Shown: positions 36,754-44,325, counted from the stretch's first letter. The stretch: 64,000 nt of DNA from Desulfosporosinus shakirovi (GCF_020595055.1 NZ_JAJDOO010000009.1:62001-126000); one strand, 5' to 3'. Numbers and translations: made by a program. Notes: generated by a model from the sequence alone, not told the origin.

Positions 36754-36862
36754 TTATACACCACTTTTTCTGACTTCGCTTTCCGACTTACAGTAAAATA
36801 GTTTTCTACCTACCTCATCCAACTCTTCAACTCGAACAAAATGCGTCGGTGTGAGAATCCCT
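36754..36862 (-). pseudogene. fragment matching a serine recombinase C-terminus
   Basis: The minus strand encodes GILTPTHFVRVEELDEVGRK and a few more residues to a stop. ILTPTHFV is shared with the fragment near 38.7 kb, and the DNA around AACAAAATGCGT(C/T)GG(T/C)GTGAGAAT is nearly the same in both, so two copies of the end of one gene have decayed here. Confidence 0.5.
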
Positions 36863-36959
36863 CACTTAATATACAATTTTCTGGAGTAAAATGCCCAGGC
36901 CGGCACTATCCACGCCCCAAGGATTAGAGTGACCAGAATTGGTAAAAACAGGAAACAAG
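36862..36959 (-). pseudogene. membrane-protein C-terminal fragment
   Basis: A minus-strand frame reads LFPVFTILVTLILGAWIVPAW and then a charged end, FYSRKLYIK, and stop. That is one hydrophobic segment plus a positive tail, like the end of a permease. No start or upstream part is present. The parent protein is not identifiable. Confidence 0.4.
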
Positions 36960-37238
36960 CGCCATTGTAAATCGGCTGTCAGAGAGGTATTTGGCCGAAT
37001 ACGGAGAATACAGTTTTGATGGACTTTACGACAAATGTTGGTTATAGGACTCTAGGAGTAAATTAAGGAGAACAACTCCTAACTGACCAATAAATTCCAT
37101 GTGCCAGTAAAGGTAAAATATACGAACTGGTCTTATATAAGTTTATTCAGAGTACCATTAACGAAGTTCGTAATGAATCTGTTAGGGAGAAAATGCCAAT
37201 ATCGGAGAATTTTATACAAACCAAAGGTGGGTTTAAAA

Positions 37239-37583
37239 ATGGGAAATAAATGGACACCAATCTCTATAATAATTTTGTCAGCTTCAATCTTATTAAGCAG
37301 TTTCTATTTGGGTGATATTCTAAAAACTGAGAAACAGATTGATTATGATTCTACTAGAGTCAATAATATTTCAAATATAAATGATGATATGCTTACAACA
37401 ACCGAGGCAGCTTCATTTTTGAACATATCTGAAGCACGACTGCAAGACCTAATTAAAACAGCTGAACTGTATAGTGGTGACATAGCAATTCCATATTATT
37501 CAATAAATAATGAAGTAAGGTTTAGTAAAGAGTCCCTTACAGCATGGTTGGTTTCAATATCTAAATTCAGATTGAAAATATAA
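37239..37583 (+). CDS. membrane-anchored excisionase-like HTH protein
   Basis: A 114-residue protein starting at ATG 37239, with AAAGGTGGG about 7 bases upstream. Residues about 7-24 form one hydrophobic segment (ISIIILSASILLSSFYLG). The C-terminal half reads LTTTEAASFLNISEARLQDLI...VRFSKESLTAWL, the helix-turn-helix-17/excisionase fold in which HTH is followed by a short beta wing. Excisionase-like domains are usually soluble; here a membrane anchor precedes it. It may bind DNA near the membrane, or the fold may be used for protein binding. The partner is unknown. Confidence 0.65.
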   Translation: MGNKWTPISIIILSASILLSSFYLGDILKTEKQIDYDSTRVNNISNINDDMLTTTEAASFLNISEARLQDLIKTAELYSGDIAIPYYSINNEVRFSKESLTAWLVSISKFRLKI

Positions 37584-37819
37584 ATATAAGTAGGGAATGC
37601 AATGAGTAAGATTTGCTAAGAGGTTTGTTGGCACATCCTCCAACAGCATATTCCCAAAATCGGAGAGAATATGAGGTAATAACCAGACTTCGGGAATATG
37701 CAGAACGTTATGTAAAAGATGGCCTGAATAAGTATAACCCTGGGTCAGGGTGAATCATTATGTGAAAGGTTCTTATCTAGAATGATCAGGTAGAAATAGA
37801 ATTAATGGGAGCGATTTGT
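37584..37819. other. intergenic region with a peptide-like fragment
   Basis: Between 37630 and 37753 the plus strand reads AHPPTAYSQNRREYEVITRL and on to KYNPGSG, then a stop, but has no start or ribosome site. It looks like the tail of a decayed gene that I cannot identify. Confidence 0.4.
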
Positions 37820-38269
37820 ATGAAAACTTCAAAGATACTGACTTATCTCATGTATTTGATTGTTTTATTTGGAACTTTGGCTGTTAGTACCTGGGCAACA
37901 AATATGCTTAAAATCTGGGTAGGTCGAACCTATAGACCTATACCAGGGTTTATTGGTACAAGTTTGATTTTTGTTTTTATAGGAATTTTGATAGGGCTAG
38001 AACACTTTGTAATACAGTATCGTAGCCAAGGGAAATGGTCAGTAAATATTGCAAGGCTAATAATACTAGGAATTCCATCAGCTATTTTTGCTTTCTACAT
38101 TCCCTTGGCTTTTACTTTTGTAATTCCAATTCCAAGCTTCATTTACAATGGTAATTTATTTTCTACGGTTTCAGCATTAATTTTAGGATATTCAATTGTC
38201 ACAAGTTTTTACAAGAACCAATCAATTTTTACCACAAAATCAGAGAATAATACTCGACTAGAGATTTAG
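37820..38269 (+). CDS. small membrane protein, unknown function
   Basis: A 149-residue protein with four hydrophobic segments (about 6-26, 45-62, 80-105 and 115-135). ATG 37820 has GGGAG nine bases upstream and is preferred over ATG 37805. No conserved domain is recognised. It precedes the frameshifted DUF6199-like gene by 18 bases on the same strand, so the two may have formed an operon. Confidence 0.65.
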   Translation: MKTSKILTYLMYLIVLFGTLAVSTWATNMLKIWVGRTYRPIPGFIGTSLIFVFIGILIGLEHFVIQYRSQGKWSVNIARLIILGIPSAIFAFYIPLAFTFVIPIPSFIYNGNLFSTVSALILGYSIVTSFYKNQSIFTTKSENNTRLEI

Positions 38270-38287
38270 GATAGGGGATATAAATCT

Positions 38288-38522
38288 ATGAATGTTAATC
38301 CATTAAACATTATAAACATATTTACTACGCTTTTTATGTTAGTTTGGATTGCTATTGCAATTAGTAATGTAATAAATCCCCAGGTTCATGTGGAAAATAA
38401 CTGAAAGTTGGAAAGCAACAAAAGAACCACAGGATTCCTATTTTATGATTAGACGAATTGTTGGAGCTGTCTTTTCGATAATTGGAATCGCATTTTTTCT
38501 TTTTGGTGCTTTCACCCGATAA
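38288..38522 (+). pseudogene. frameshifted DUF6199-like small membrane protein
   Basis: From ATG 38288 the frame reads a hydrophobic segment ending SNVINPQ and stops soon after at 38402. In another frame, from 38385, the sequence continues FMWKITESWKATKEPQDSYF and a second hydrophobic segment to a stop at 38522. The joined product has the form of DUF6199 proteins (N-terminal helix, NP.xxWKITESWK, EPSDxY, second helix). A run of four C at 38378-38381, where three would keep the frame, marks the break. This is either a real +1 insertion or a sequencing slip. Confidence 0.6.
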
Positions 38523-38691
38523 CCATTTAAGGGCTAACTATTCTATTACTAAAGATGGAAAGATGGCGTTTAGTTGATCTAGTATTTGAGACTTAATCAG
38601 ACAACCAAGGGTTAGCGACACTTGGCAGTCTGTAGGGATATGACGCGTCGTCAACACTCAACGTAAGTAAAAACAACCATTTTGATAAAAT
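38523..38691. other. intergenic region without recognisable content
   Basis: No gene, no strong hairpin. Confidence 0.3.
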
Positions 38692-38830
38692 TTTTCACCC
38701 CAATATCTCCTCAACCCTCATCCCACTTTTCAATCCAAAAACAAAATGCGTTGGCGTGAGAATTTCTATTTTCTCAACCAACGCACTAAATATTTCATCA
38801 TCAAACTCTTCCAGTAGTGAATCCCTGTTG
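38692..38830 (-). pseudogene. C-terminal fragment of a large serine recombinase
   Basis: The minus strand encodes LLEEFDDEIFSALVEKIEIL, then TPTHFVFGLKSGMRVEEILG and stop. The form FDxxLFxxxVEKI...F.LK.G is the end of large serine recombinases of Firmicutes conjugative elements. The frame upstream of this (to 38983) does not continue as recombinase, so the catalytic part is lost. A second copy of the same end lies at 36754-36862. Confidence 0.55.
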
Positions 38831-39192
38831 GTAAAACAGATGCTCCGTGAAACCCACAACTGCAAAATTCCAACGACGCTTGTGCCATAATGCGCTGTCC
38901 ACGGAAACAAAGATAACCTCAATAAATCTTGCAATTAAATAACGCCAACGTGTTTTTGTCGACCAACACCCCTGTTGAGCCATTGTCAGGCGACCGACTA
39001 ATCCAGCATCTGTCAGAAAAGCTCATGCATCTTCTTCAACTGTCCACTCTTTTTCATGGTTCTGCTCTTCCAATTGATGGTAGGGTTTTCTAATTTGAAC
39101 GGAACGTATTTCACCGGGGGGGCATCTTTTAACGATTAGGGTGCAAAAACACAAAAAGAACCGCTTCAAGCGATGTGTACCCTAAAAAGCCG
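38831..39192. other. decayed region
   Basis: Minus-strand reading gives stretches such as TDAGLVGRLTMAQQGCW that look protein-like but are broken by stops. The parent gene was not identified. Confidence 0.35.
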
Positions 39193-39219
39193 AAAAGCCC
39201 AGTATTACTGGACTTTTTA
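39193..39219. terminator. terminator hairpin
   Basis: Stem AAAAG(C/T)CCAGT/ACTGGACTTTTT with a 3-base loop, T-rich on both strands. On the minus strand it would end the tiny frame at 39241-39306. Confidence 0.6.
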
Positions 39220-39240
39220 TGTTCTTATATTTTATATCAC

Positions 39241-39306
39241 TTATTTGGTGGAGGCGAGGCGGTACTGTCTGTATATTGTGCTAGAACTTACAGGTATTCT
39301 ATTCAT
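39241..39306 (-). other. 21-codon frame with very strong ribosome site
   Basis: ATG at 39306 is preceded by GGAAGGAGGTGAGAGAG, the arrangement seen before small holin-like toxin genes of Firmicutes. The peptide is only 21 residues, polar (MNRIPVSSSTIYRQYRLAS) and not membrane-like. It may be a broken type I toxin gene whose ribosome site survives, or a short leader peptide. Confidence 0.3.
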
Positions 39307-39410
39307 CTCTCTCACCTCCTTCCAATCCTACTATAAATTAGACAGAGTTTGAGAGATTCGACAGAAAAAGATGGCAGAATGAGATAATATCCTAACTTAT
39401 AAAAACCTAT

Positions 39411-39448
39411 AAAAAACTTATGAAAATATTTATTTTTCATAAGTTTTT
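39411..39448. terminator. bidirectional terminator
   Basis: Near-perfect 15-bp stem AAAAACTTATGAAAA/TTTTCATAAGTTTTT with a short AT loop. Works on both strands. It isolates the toxin-antitoxin locus from the decayed region to its left. Confidence 0.8.
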
Positions 39449-39452
39449 GTGA

Positions 39453-39545
39453 TATAATAATAAATGAGAGGGCGGCAACCCTCTCTTGTGTAAAAACTAA
39501 AAGTCTATGTGGTTAGGGCGTTTTCTCAGGACGCTCTTTTTCTTT
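39453..39545 (+). ncRNA. candidate antitoxin RNA opposite the small toxin gene
   Basis: A TATAAT box at 39453-39458 would start a plus-strand RNA near 39465. That RNA opens with hairpin GAGAGGG-CGGCAA-CCCTCTC (39466-39485) and ends in hairpin GGGCGT/ACGCTC followed by TTTTTCTTT (39516-39543). It is about 80 bases, has no reading frame, and is antisense to the last 15 codons and the 3' region of the toxin frame. This layout (convergent, overlapping 3' ends) is that of type I antitoxins. Confidence 0.55.
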
Positions 39546-39622
39546 GCTAATTTGTAGATTACGTACGATGACAATAAGCTACCAAACAGCGTACCGAGCG
39601 TATTAAAAAGAATAATATCCAT
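39497..39622 (-). CDS. candidate type I toxin: small hydrophobic peptide
   Basis: A 41-residue peptide (MDIILFNTLGTLFGSLLSSY, then VIYKLAKKKSVLRKRPNHIDF). One membrane segment of about 20 residues is followed by a strongly basic tail, as in TxpA, BsrG and Fst toxins, which insert in the membrane. GGAGGTGGAAGGC precedes the ATG. The mRNA would start near 39735 from an extended -10 (TGATATAAT on the minus strand, about 39750-39742). Its 5' end contains a sequence complementary to the toxin's own codons for PNHID, so the ends of the message can pair. The family is not one I can name. Confidence 0.6.
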   Translation of the reverse strand: MDIILFNTLGTLFGSLLSSYVIYKLAKKKSVLRKRPNHIDF

Positions 39623-40055
39623 ATGCCTTCCACCTCCTTCCCTTATGGACTCGTGAGAATAAAGAAAAGAAAGAAGAACTCCTCACCAATACACAACTTA
39701 TTGAGGTGGTATGGGACGCTAACCACATTGAAAATTATATCATATTTTTTGGGGAAATAGTTCAAATATTTAATTATTTGAACATTCAAATGGAGGACCT
39801 CCTCATCAAGGGGTCTTTTCTCATTCCCTCCATATCTTCCGAAACATTCATCTCACATTCACTTACGAACTACAAAGACTAGATAATGCTGCCGGAAACG
39901 AATCTTGCGAATATTTTCTGGAGCATCTACCTCTAGATCGATTTTGTTTGTAAAACAAGGAAATCCCTACCGCTAAAGTATTTTGGTTCCATTCCAAAGT
40001 TTATTTTGCATAGTAATATCTCCGCCAGGATATGCAGGAATAGCAGACTTCATAA
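39623..40055. other. toxin leader and intergenic region
   Basis: 39623-39735 would be the long leader of the toxin mRNA. Further right there is no gene. At 39952-39982 lies a 31-base exact copy of part of the ABC permease gene (34804-34834), in the same orientation. Confidence 0.5.
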
Positions 40056-41153
40056 TTATCTCCACCAAATAGAGTTAGGGTACTCCACCGAGCCTATCAA
40101 CACTGTTTCCCCAATTTTGGGTGTTGAAATGTCTAAGTTGCGTTTTCTCGCTGCCTTCGTTACCCGTTCAATGGGATCTGTCCAATCATGAAAGGCTAAC
40201 GTAAAGGCTGACCAATGTATGGGGATCAGAATTTTTCCCTTCACATCAAAATGAGCCTGAACTGTTTCCTCTGGCATCATGTGAATAGCAGACCATCGTT
40301 CATCATATTGACCGCATTCAATGAGAGTTAAATCAAAAGGTCCGTACTTTTCTCCGATCTTTGCAAAATGAGGACCATAACCAGTATCTCCACTGAAATA
40401 GACCCGTGATTCTTGCCCTACGATCACCCAAGAACTCCATAGTGTGGTGTCTCGATCGAACACACTCCTACCTGAAAAGTGCCTAGCCGGAGTACAGACC
40501 AATGTCAAACCATCAAGTTTATATTCATTCCACCAGTCGAACTCTTTAATTTTCTCTGCTTCGACACCCCATCTTGCCAAATGATTTCCAACGCCAAGGG
40601 GAACATAGAACTGACTGACTTTGTCTTTCAGTTTCTTTATTGACTGATAATCCAAATGGTCATAATGATCGTGAGACAGGATGACAACATCGATGGCAGA
40701 TAGCTCCTCGAGTTCGATGGGTAATATCTTACTATAGCGTTTACCCCCGAGCGAAGAAAAGGGAGAAAGAGTCTTAGAAAACATTGGGTCTAATAATAAT
40801 CGTTTCCCGTCCATCTCCAACAATAAAGTCGAGTGACCAAACCATGTAACTTTTGAATATTTATCTGGCATGATGACAGAATTTAAAGGCTCCACAGGAA
40901 TTGCCCTCTTTGGCTTACCCTTTGGATTACCTTTCATAAGATCTCTCAACATGCTAACCATCGTCCTTATTCGAGTATCCATTACCGTCGGGATCTGATT
41001 GATAAACTTATTCCTGGCGAAATTTTCAGATTGACTTAAGGCGTTAGCTTTCTCCTTAGATGCTTTTCCACCAAAGACTGGATGATATTTCAGGAATAGA
41101 AAACCAGCCAGGAGAATCCCGATAACCAAACTAAGCATAACCCGCAGGATCAT
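40056..41153 (-). CDS. metallo-beta-lactamase-fold hydrolase (NAPE-PLD/UlaG-like), membrane-anchored
   Basis: A 365-residue protein with an N-terminal membrane anchor (about 2-22) and an MBL-fold domain. Zinc motif SHDHYDHLD near residues 159-167, then TPARHFSGR, FSGDTGYGPHF and IPIHWSAFTLAFHDW. FGHSTLLLEMDGKRLLLDP is the first strand pair. This set matches the NAPE-PLD-like subgroup (phosphodiesterase or lactonase-type). The substrate is unknown. It appears to be a single gene. Confidence 0.85.
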   Translation of the reverse strand: MILRVMLSLVIGILLAGFLFLKYHPVFGGKASKEKANALSQSENFARNKFINQIPTVMDTRIRTMVSMLRDLMKGNPKGKPKRAIPVEPLNSVIMPDKYSKVTWFGHSTLLLEMDGKRLLLDPMFSKTLSPFSSLGGKRYSKILPIELEELSAIDVVILSHDHYDHLDYQSIKKLKDKVSQFYVPLGVGNHLARWGVEAEKIKEFDWWNEYKLDGLTLVCTPARHFSGRSVFDRDTTLWSSWVIVGQESRVYFSGDTGYGPHFAKIGEKYGPFDLTLIECGQYDERWSAIHMMPEETVQAHFDVKGKILIPIHWSAFTLAFHDWTDPIERVTKAARKRNLDISTPKIGETVLIGSVEYPNSIWWR

Positions 41154-41305
41154 GATTCAACTCCTCATTCCTTTTCTGGATTAGACTGCCATCTACTATT
41201 TCTTCATTACTGCTGAAATGTTATTGCCTAGCTATCACTGATCGCTCAAATTCCATTTTTCAAATATTGGCCCATTAATTGATAATTCGTTTAACCAAAC
41301 CTTAT

Positions 41306-42061
41306 TTAATTATTTGCCGCAATAATTTCTTTTAGCGTAATATTTTCATTCAAATAACGTGCATTTGGATTACTTTCTTTTTTTAATCGGATCGCCTTTT
41401 GCGGACAAAGGTTTATACACGCCAGACAAAATTCGCAATTACCCCCATAGGCTGGTTTATGCTCATCGAGTTTTATATTGTTACGCGGGCAAACCTTTAC
41501 ACACGTTCCACATTGATTACAGTCGTTCCCGACAGAAAAATCTTTATCGGTATTAAAGTTTGGGTTTCTTCTGTAGAAATACTGAATAGCTTTGGTCAAC
41601 ATTGAATCTGTGAATGACCCATTCCTGATATATTCTTTCTTTTGATTAACATCATTTAACAAACGGTTCAAATTTTCTTCAGTATATTTCTTTTTCAGCT
41701 TTTGCTTCTCAATATCAAAAAATGGTAAATAGTTATCAATCATGAGTAAACCCTCTGCATATTGAACATGAATATCATTTTCCTCAGCATACCGTACAAA
41801 CCAATTGACACCGCCAGCAAGCTTGTTTCCATAGGTCATGATGACAAAAATATAAGGGCTCTTAAGTGTAATTTTCTCAATAAATTCCCGGACAATCTTT
41901 GGAGCTGCAAAGCCGTAACAGGGAAATATAATCCCTATCTTTTCGTCTTCAAAATGAAATTGATCACCCTTTAAGACGTTTGCTATCGAATAAATTTCTC
42001 CTCCAAATCTTTTTGCAACATCTAAACTGTTACCAGTCGCTGTAAAATAAAACACTTTCAT
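41306..42061 (-). CDS. EFR1-type flavodoxin-ferredoxin fusion protein
   Basis: A 251-residue electron carrier. The N-terminal flavodoxin-like domain starts MKVFYFTATGNSLDVAKRF, the FMN phosphate loop TxTGNS. It ends with two [4Fe-4S] motifs, CNQCGTCVKVCP and CEFCLACINLCP (about 185-230). The partner enzymes are unknown. It lies just downstream of an ArsR-family gene, and an operator-like repeat resembling the one before that gene lies between them, so it is probably under its control. Confidence 0.9.
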   Translation of the reverse strand: MKVFYFTATGNSLDVAKRFGGEIYSIANVLKGDQFHFEDEKIGIIFPCYGFAAPKIVREFIEKITLKSPYIFVIMTYGNKLAGGVNWFVRYAEENDIHVQYAEGLLMIDNYLPFFDIEKQKLKKKYTEENLNRLLNDVNQKKEYIRNGSFTDSMLTKAIQYFYRRNPNFNTDKDFSVGNDCNQCGTCVKVCPRNNIKLDEHKPAYGGNCEFCLACINLCPQKAIRLKKESNPNARYLNENITLKEIIAANN

Positions 42062-42188
42062 AATGTACCTCCATTAATTTTATCGTTCGTTTGTTGAATA
42101 GAATTCAAACACATGAATGTTCGAAATACCCTAATACTTCTTATGAGTGCCAATAGATGGTTTAAGGGTAAAACGATTCTATAATTTT

Positions 42189-42207
42189 ATAACTATCGAA
42201 TCGTTAT
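42189..42207. promoter_or_regulatory. operator-like repeat before the EFR1 gene
   Basis: ATAAC-TATCGAATC-GTTAT. Its reverse complement shares ATAACGATTCGATA with the site at 42555-42573 upstream of the ArsR-family gene. Confidence 0.6.
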
Positions 42208-42229
42208 GCATTTTTAAAGCTGCGCTAAA

Positions 42230-42532
42230 TTATTGCTGCTGTAATGATAACAACTTACGAACTTCCTCAATTAACTCTTCATTTACTTTGCAGATCAAAA
42301 ACTTCCCTTTTTTCTCTGTACTAATTAAATCTGCATTTACTAACTCTTTGATATGATGTGAAATAGTCGGAGCACCAATATTCAACGAACGGATGATATC
42401 CGTAACAAAGCATTCCGAATCGGTATCGGTTGGAAAACTAGATTCATGCATCTCAGCAATTTTAAAATACAATTCTAGTCTATTGGGATTCGATAGTGCC
42501 TTAAATATCTTTGCCGCTTTTTTCGTGTCCAT
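42230..42532 (-). CDS. ArsR-family HTH regulator
   Basis: A 100-residue winged-helix repressor. It has KAAKIFKALSNPNRLELYFKI, then the recognition region VTDIIRSLNIGAPTISHHIKEL and the wing. There is one cysteine (in SECFVTD), so the usual CVC metal site is absent and the effector need not be a metal. Matching inverted repeats lie both before this gene and before the downstream EFR1 gene. Confidence 0.92.
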   Translation of the reverse strand: MDTKKAAKIFKALSNPNRLELYFKIAEMHESSFPTDTDSECFVTDIIRSLNIGAPTISHHIKELVNADLISTEKKGKFLICKVNEELIEEVRKLLSLQQQ

Positions 42533-42554
42533 ATTCCAACTCCAAACTCATACT

Positions 42555-42577
42555 ATAACGATTCGATAACTATCGAA
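42555..42577. promoter_or_regulatory. operator-like repeat before the ArsR-family gene
   Basis: Contains TTCGATA-AC-TATCGAA (42562-42577), perfect 7-base arms, within ATAACGATTCGATAACTAT. It lies 23 bases upstream of the start codon, where a repressor would block its own promoter. Confidence 0.65.
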
Positions 42578-42668
42578 ATATATTGTAACTTTTCTAAATG
42601 CTCCTGTCAATAGCCCACTGAATTTCCTTTTGATATTAAATTCTTTATAATTCTTTTCCTGATAAATC

Positions 42669-43541
42669 TTATGCCTGCTCATTCTCCGTATGCACATTCT
42701 CCTTCAAGGACTTCATCAAAAAATCAATCACACTCTTTTGGAACATGTCATGAGTCTCCGGTTCCTTGGCGGCGAGCTCTTTCATTTCCCACATCAGCTC
42801 CTTGAATGTTTTTTCCAGGTTTTCGTATAAAAAAGCCACTTTATTAGCCACTGCCTTGTTATACACCTCAGTAAGTCGCTTACTCATCTTTTCGACGGTC
42901 TGGTAAGATGCCCTATTTTTTATTTTCTCCAACTCTGCCTGCTTATTTCCGGTTTCCTGCTCCAGAGCCCGGTTGGACTCACTTAACTCTTCCGACTTGG
43001 TCTTCAGGTTTTCATTAGCCTTGGTCAGATGAGTTATTTGGTTCGCCTGTTCATCCACAACCTTCCTGAGGCCGGTGTTTTCCTGTCGGGCCTGATCCCG
43101 TTCTTCCCGGGCCAGTTTCCAATCATTGACCTTCTTTTGCAGCTCTCGGGTGGTTATATTATCCATATCCAGCTCATCAATGAACTCACCCCGGGCCTCT
43201 TCCGGGACTCCGAGGAGAATAAGTGCCTGGGTGAAGTTCAAATTCGGCAGTTCTTGCGCCTGGGTGTCGGCGGTGGGAGATTGGGCGTCGGCGGATTCGA
43301 GCTGTTTAGGCCCGTACTCCTCGAAAACCCGAATCATTCTTTCCGCCGTTTTCTGAGAATAGCTGACGGATTCCTCCAACCACTTGCCCCATTCCCCATA
43401 CTGAAGCAACCCCTTGGCTTCCTTCAGGCGGCACCCAATCTCGATAATACTCTGCAGAAAGATTTTCCCCACCTGGTATTTAATCGTATTTATTTCTGTC
43501 GCGATGACGAAGGGCGTGCGGCCATTAATTAAATCGCTCAT
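42669..43541 (-). CDS. DUF3102 coiled-coil protein
   Basis: A 290-residue protein starting at ATG 43541, with GGAGGAAG upstream. The N-terminal third (IATEINTIKYQV...GCRLKEAKGLLQYGEWGKWLEESVSYSQKTAERMIRVFEEY) is the DUF3102 domain, common in plasmid and phage-derived genes and related in form to partition-type proteins. A long coiled coil follows (about 135-220). A role in DNA binding or element maintenance is possible; nothing here proves it. Confidence 0.85.
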   Translation of the reverse strand: MSDLINGRTPFVIATEINTIKYQVGKIFLQSIIEIGCRLKEAKGLLQYGEWGKWLEESVSYSQKTAERMIRVFEEYGPKQLESADAQSPTADTQAQELPNLNFTQALILLGVPEEARGEFIDELDMDNITTRELQKKVNDWKLAREERDQARQENTGLRKVVDEQANQITHLTKANENLKTKSEELSESNRALEQETGNKQAELEKIKNRASYQTVEKMSKRLTEVYNKAVANKVAFLYENLEKTFKELMWEMKELAAKEPETHDMFQKSVIDFLMKSLKENVHTENEQA

Positions 43542-43825
43542 CACAACTTCCTCCCTGCTCTTACTTTATTCTCATAATATGTATCCGGATTTAAGAGTGT
43601 GACAAGCTCATAGCCAGGTTGCAAGAATCGACAGCGCTGTCGATTCTTGAACAACCTGCTATCTATAAGAAGCTTGCTGCCGCCGCAGCAGGGTTCTTCC
43701 GGCTTCAGTCCCAAACTTTCTCATATATTCCCTTCCCCTTGTAACCTCCGGGCAATCTGACTCATACGCTATAGGACAGGCAGAGTACACTTAGCCTGAG
43801 AGTGCGCAGAAAGGAGGCGAAAAGC
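43542..43825. promoter_or_regulatory. divergent region with a 28-base perfect palindrome
   Basis: Promoter region between the divergent DUF3102 and DUF1659 genes. At 43622-43649 the arms CAAGAATCGACAGC/GCTGTCGATTCTTG meet with no spacer, flanked by AGGTTG/CAACCT. No T run follows, so it is more likely a protein-binding site or cruciform than a terminator. Confidence 0.6.
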
Positions 43826-44050
43826 ATGGCCGTAGAAGCGTTGCCCTTAGATTCGGCGCTGGTTGTGAAATACCAGCTCGAACTGACACCCGCCGGTGCC
43901 CCGGTGATCAGACAGAAAGGCTTGAATGGTGTGAAACACGACGCTACGGAAGAAGACCTCTATGATGTAGCTGAGGCATTGTTCAGTCTAGTTGATTATC
44001 CGCTGCTGCAGGTGCTCCTGAGAAAAAATTTCGAACTGAATAAAGAGTAA
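43826..44050 (+). CDS. DUF1659 domain protein
   Basis: A 74-residue protein from ATG 43826, with AAAGGAGG nine bases upstream. It matches DUF1659 (KYQLELTPAGAPVIRQKGLNGVKHDATEEDLYDVAEALFSL). These small Firmicutes proteins usually sit beside DUF2922, as here. The function is unknown. Confidence 0.85.
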   Translation: MAVEALPLDSALVVKYQLELTPAGAPVIRQKGLNGVKHDATEEDLYDVAEALFSLVDYPLLQVLLRKNFELNKE

Positions 44051-44085
44051 CTATCCCCAATATTTGCATGGAAGGGGGTGATATA

Positions 44086-44325
44086 ATGGCAGTTACAACC
44101 AATAAAGTGATCAAGTTGACATTTACCACTGTTGCCGGTAAGACCTTTTCAATCACGCTGCCCAATCCGCGGACAGACCTGACGAAGGCTGAAGCCGAAG
44201 CTGTAATGGATACGATTATTTCGAAAAATATCTTCATTACGAACGGCGGCGAATTGGTTGAAAAACGGGATATCCGGGTGATAGATACCTCGACTAACGA
44301 TCTATTCGATCCGCCCCAGGTTTAG
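44086..44325 (+). CDS. DUF2922 domain protein
   Basis: A 79-residue protein from ATG 44086, with AAGGGGG upstream. It has the DUF2922 pattern (LTFTTVAGKTFSITLPNPRTDLTKAEAEAVMDTII). It follows DUF1659 by 35 bases and is surely in the same transcript. The third usual member, a YvrJ-type peptide, is not visible downstream. Function unknown. Confidence 0.85.
   Translation: MAVTTNKVIKLTFTTVAGKTFSITLPNPRTDLTKAEAEAVMDTIISKNIFITNGGELVEKRDIRVIDTSTNDLFDPPQV

Larger units (their letters stand above)
36468..37238. other. gene-poor stretch with decayed fragments
   Basis: About 770 bases with no intact gene. It holds the two fragments listed separately. Near 36960-37045 the plus strand reads AIVNRLSERYLAEYGEYSFD, then a stop; this looks like a piece of a real protein but I cannot name it. 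The rest shows nothing. Confidence 0.5.

Noticed and set aside
38801-38983. 60-codon minus-strand frame near the recombinase fragment
   Set aside because: No ribosome site, overlaps the fragment in another frame and matches nothing known.
43029-43532. 167-codon plus-strand frame within the DUF3102 gene
   Set aside because: Antisense to a conserved coiled-coil gene; the openness comes from codon bias of the real gene.
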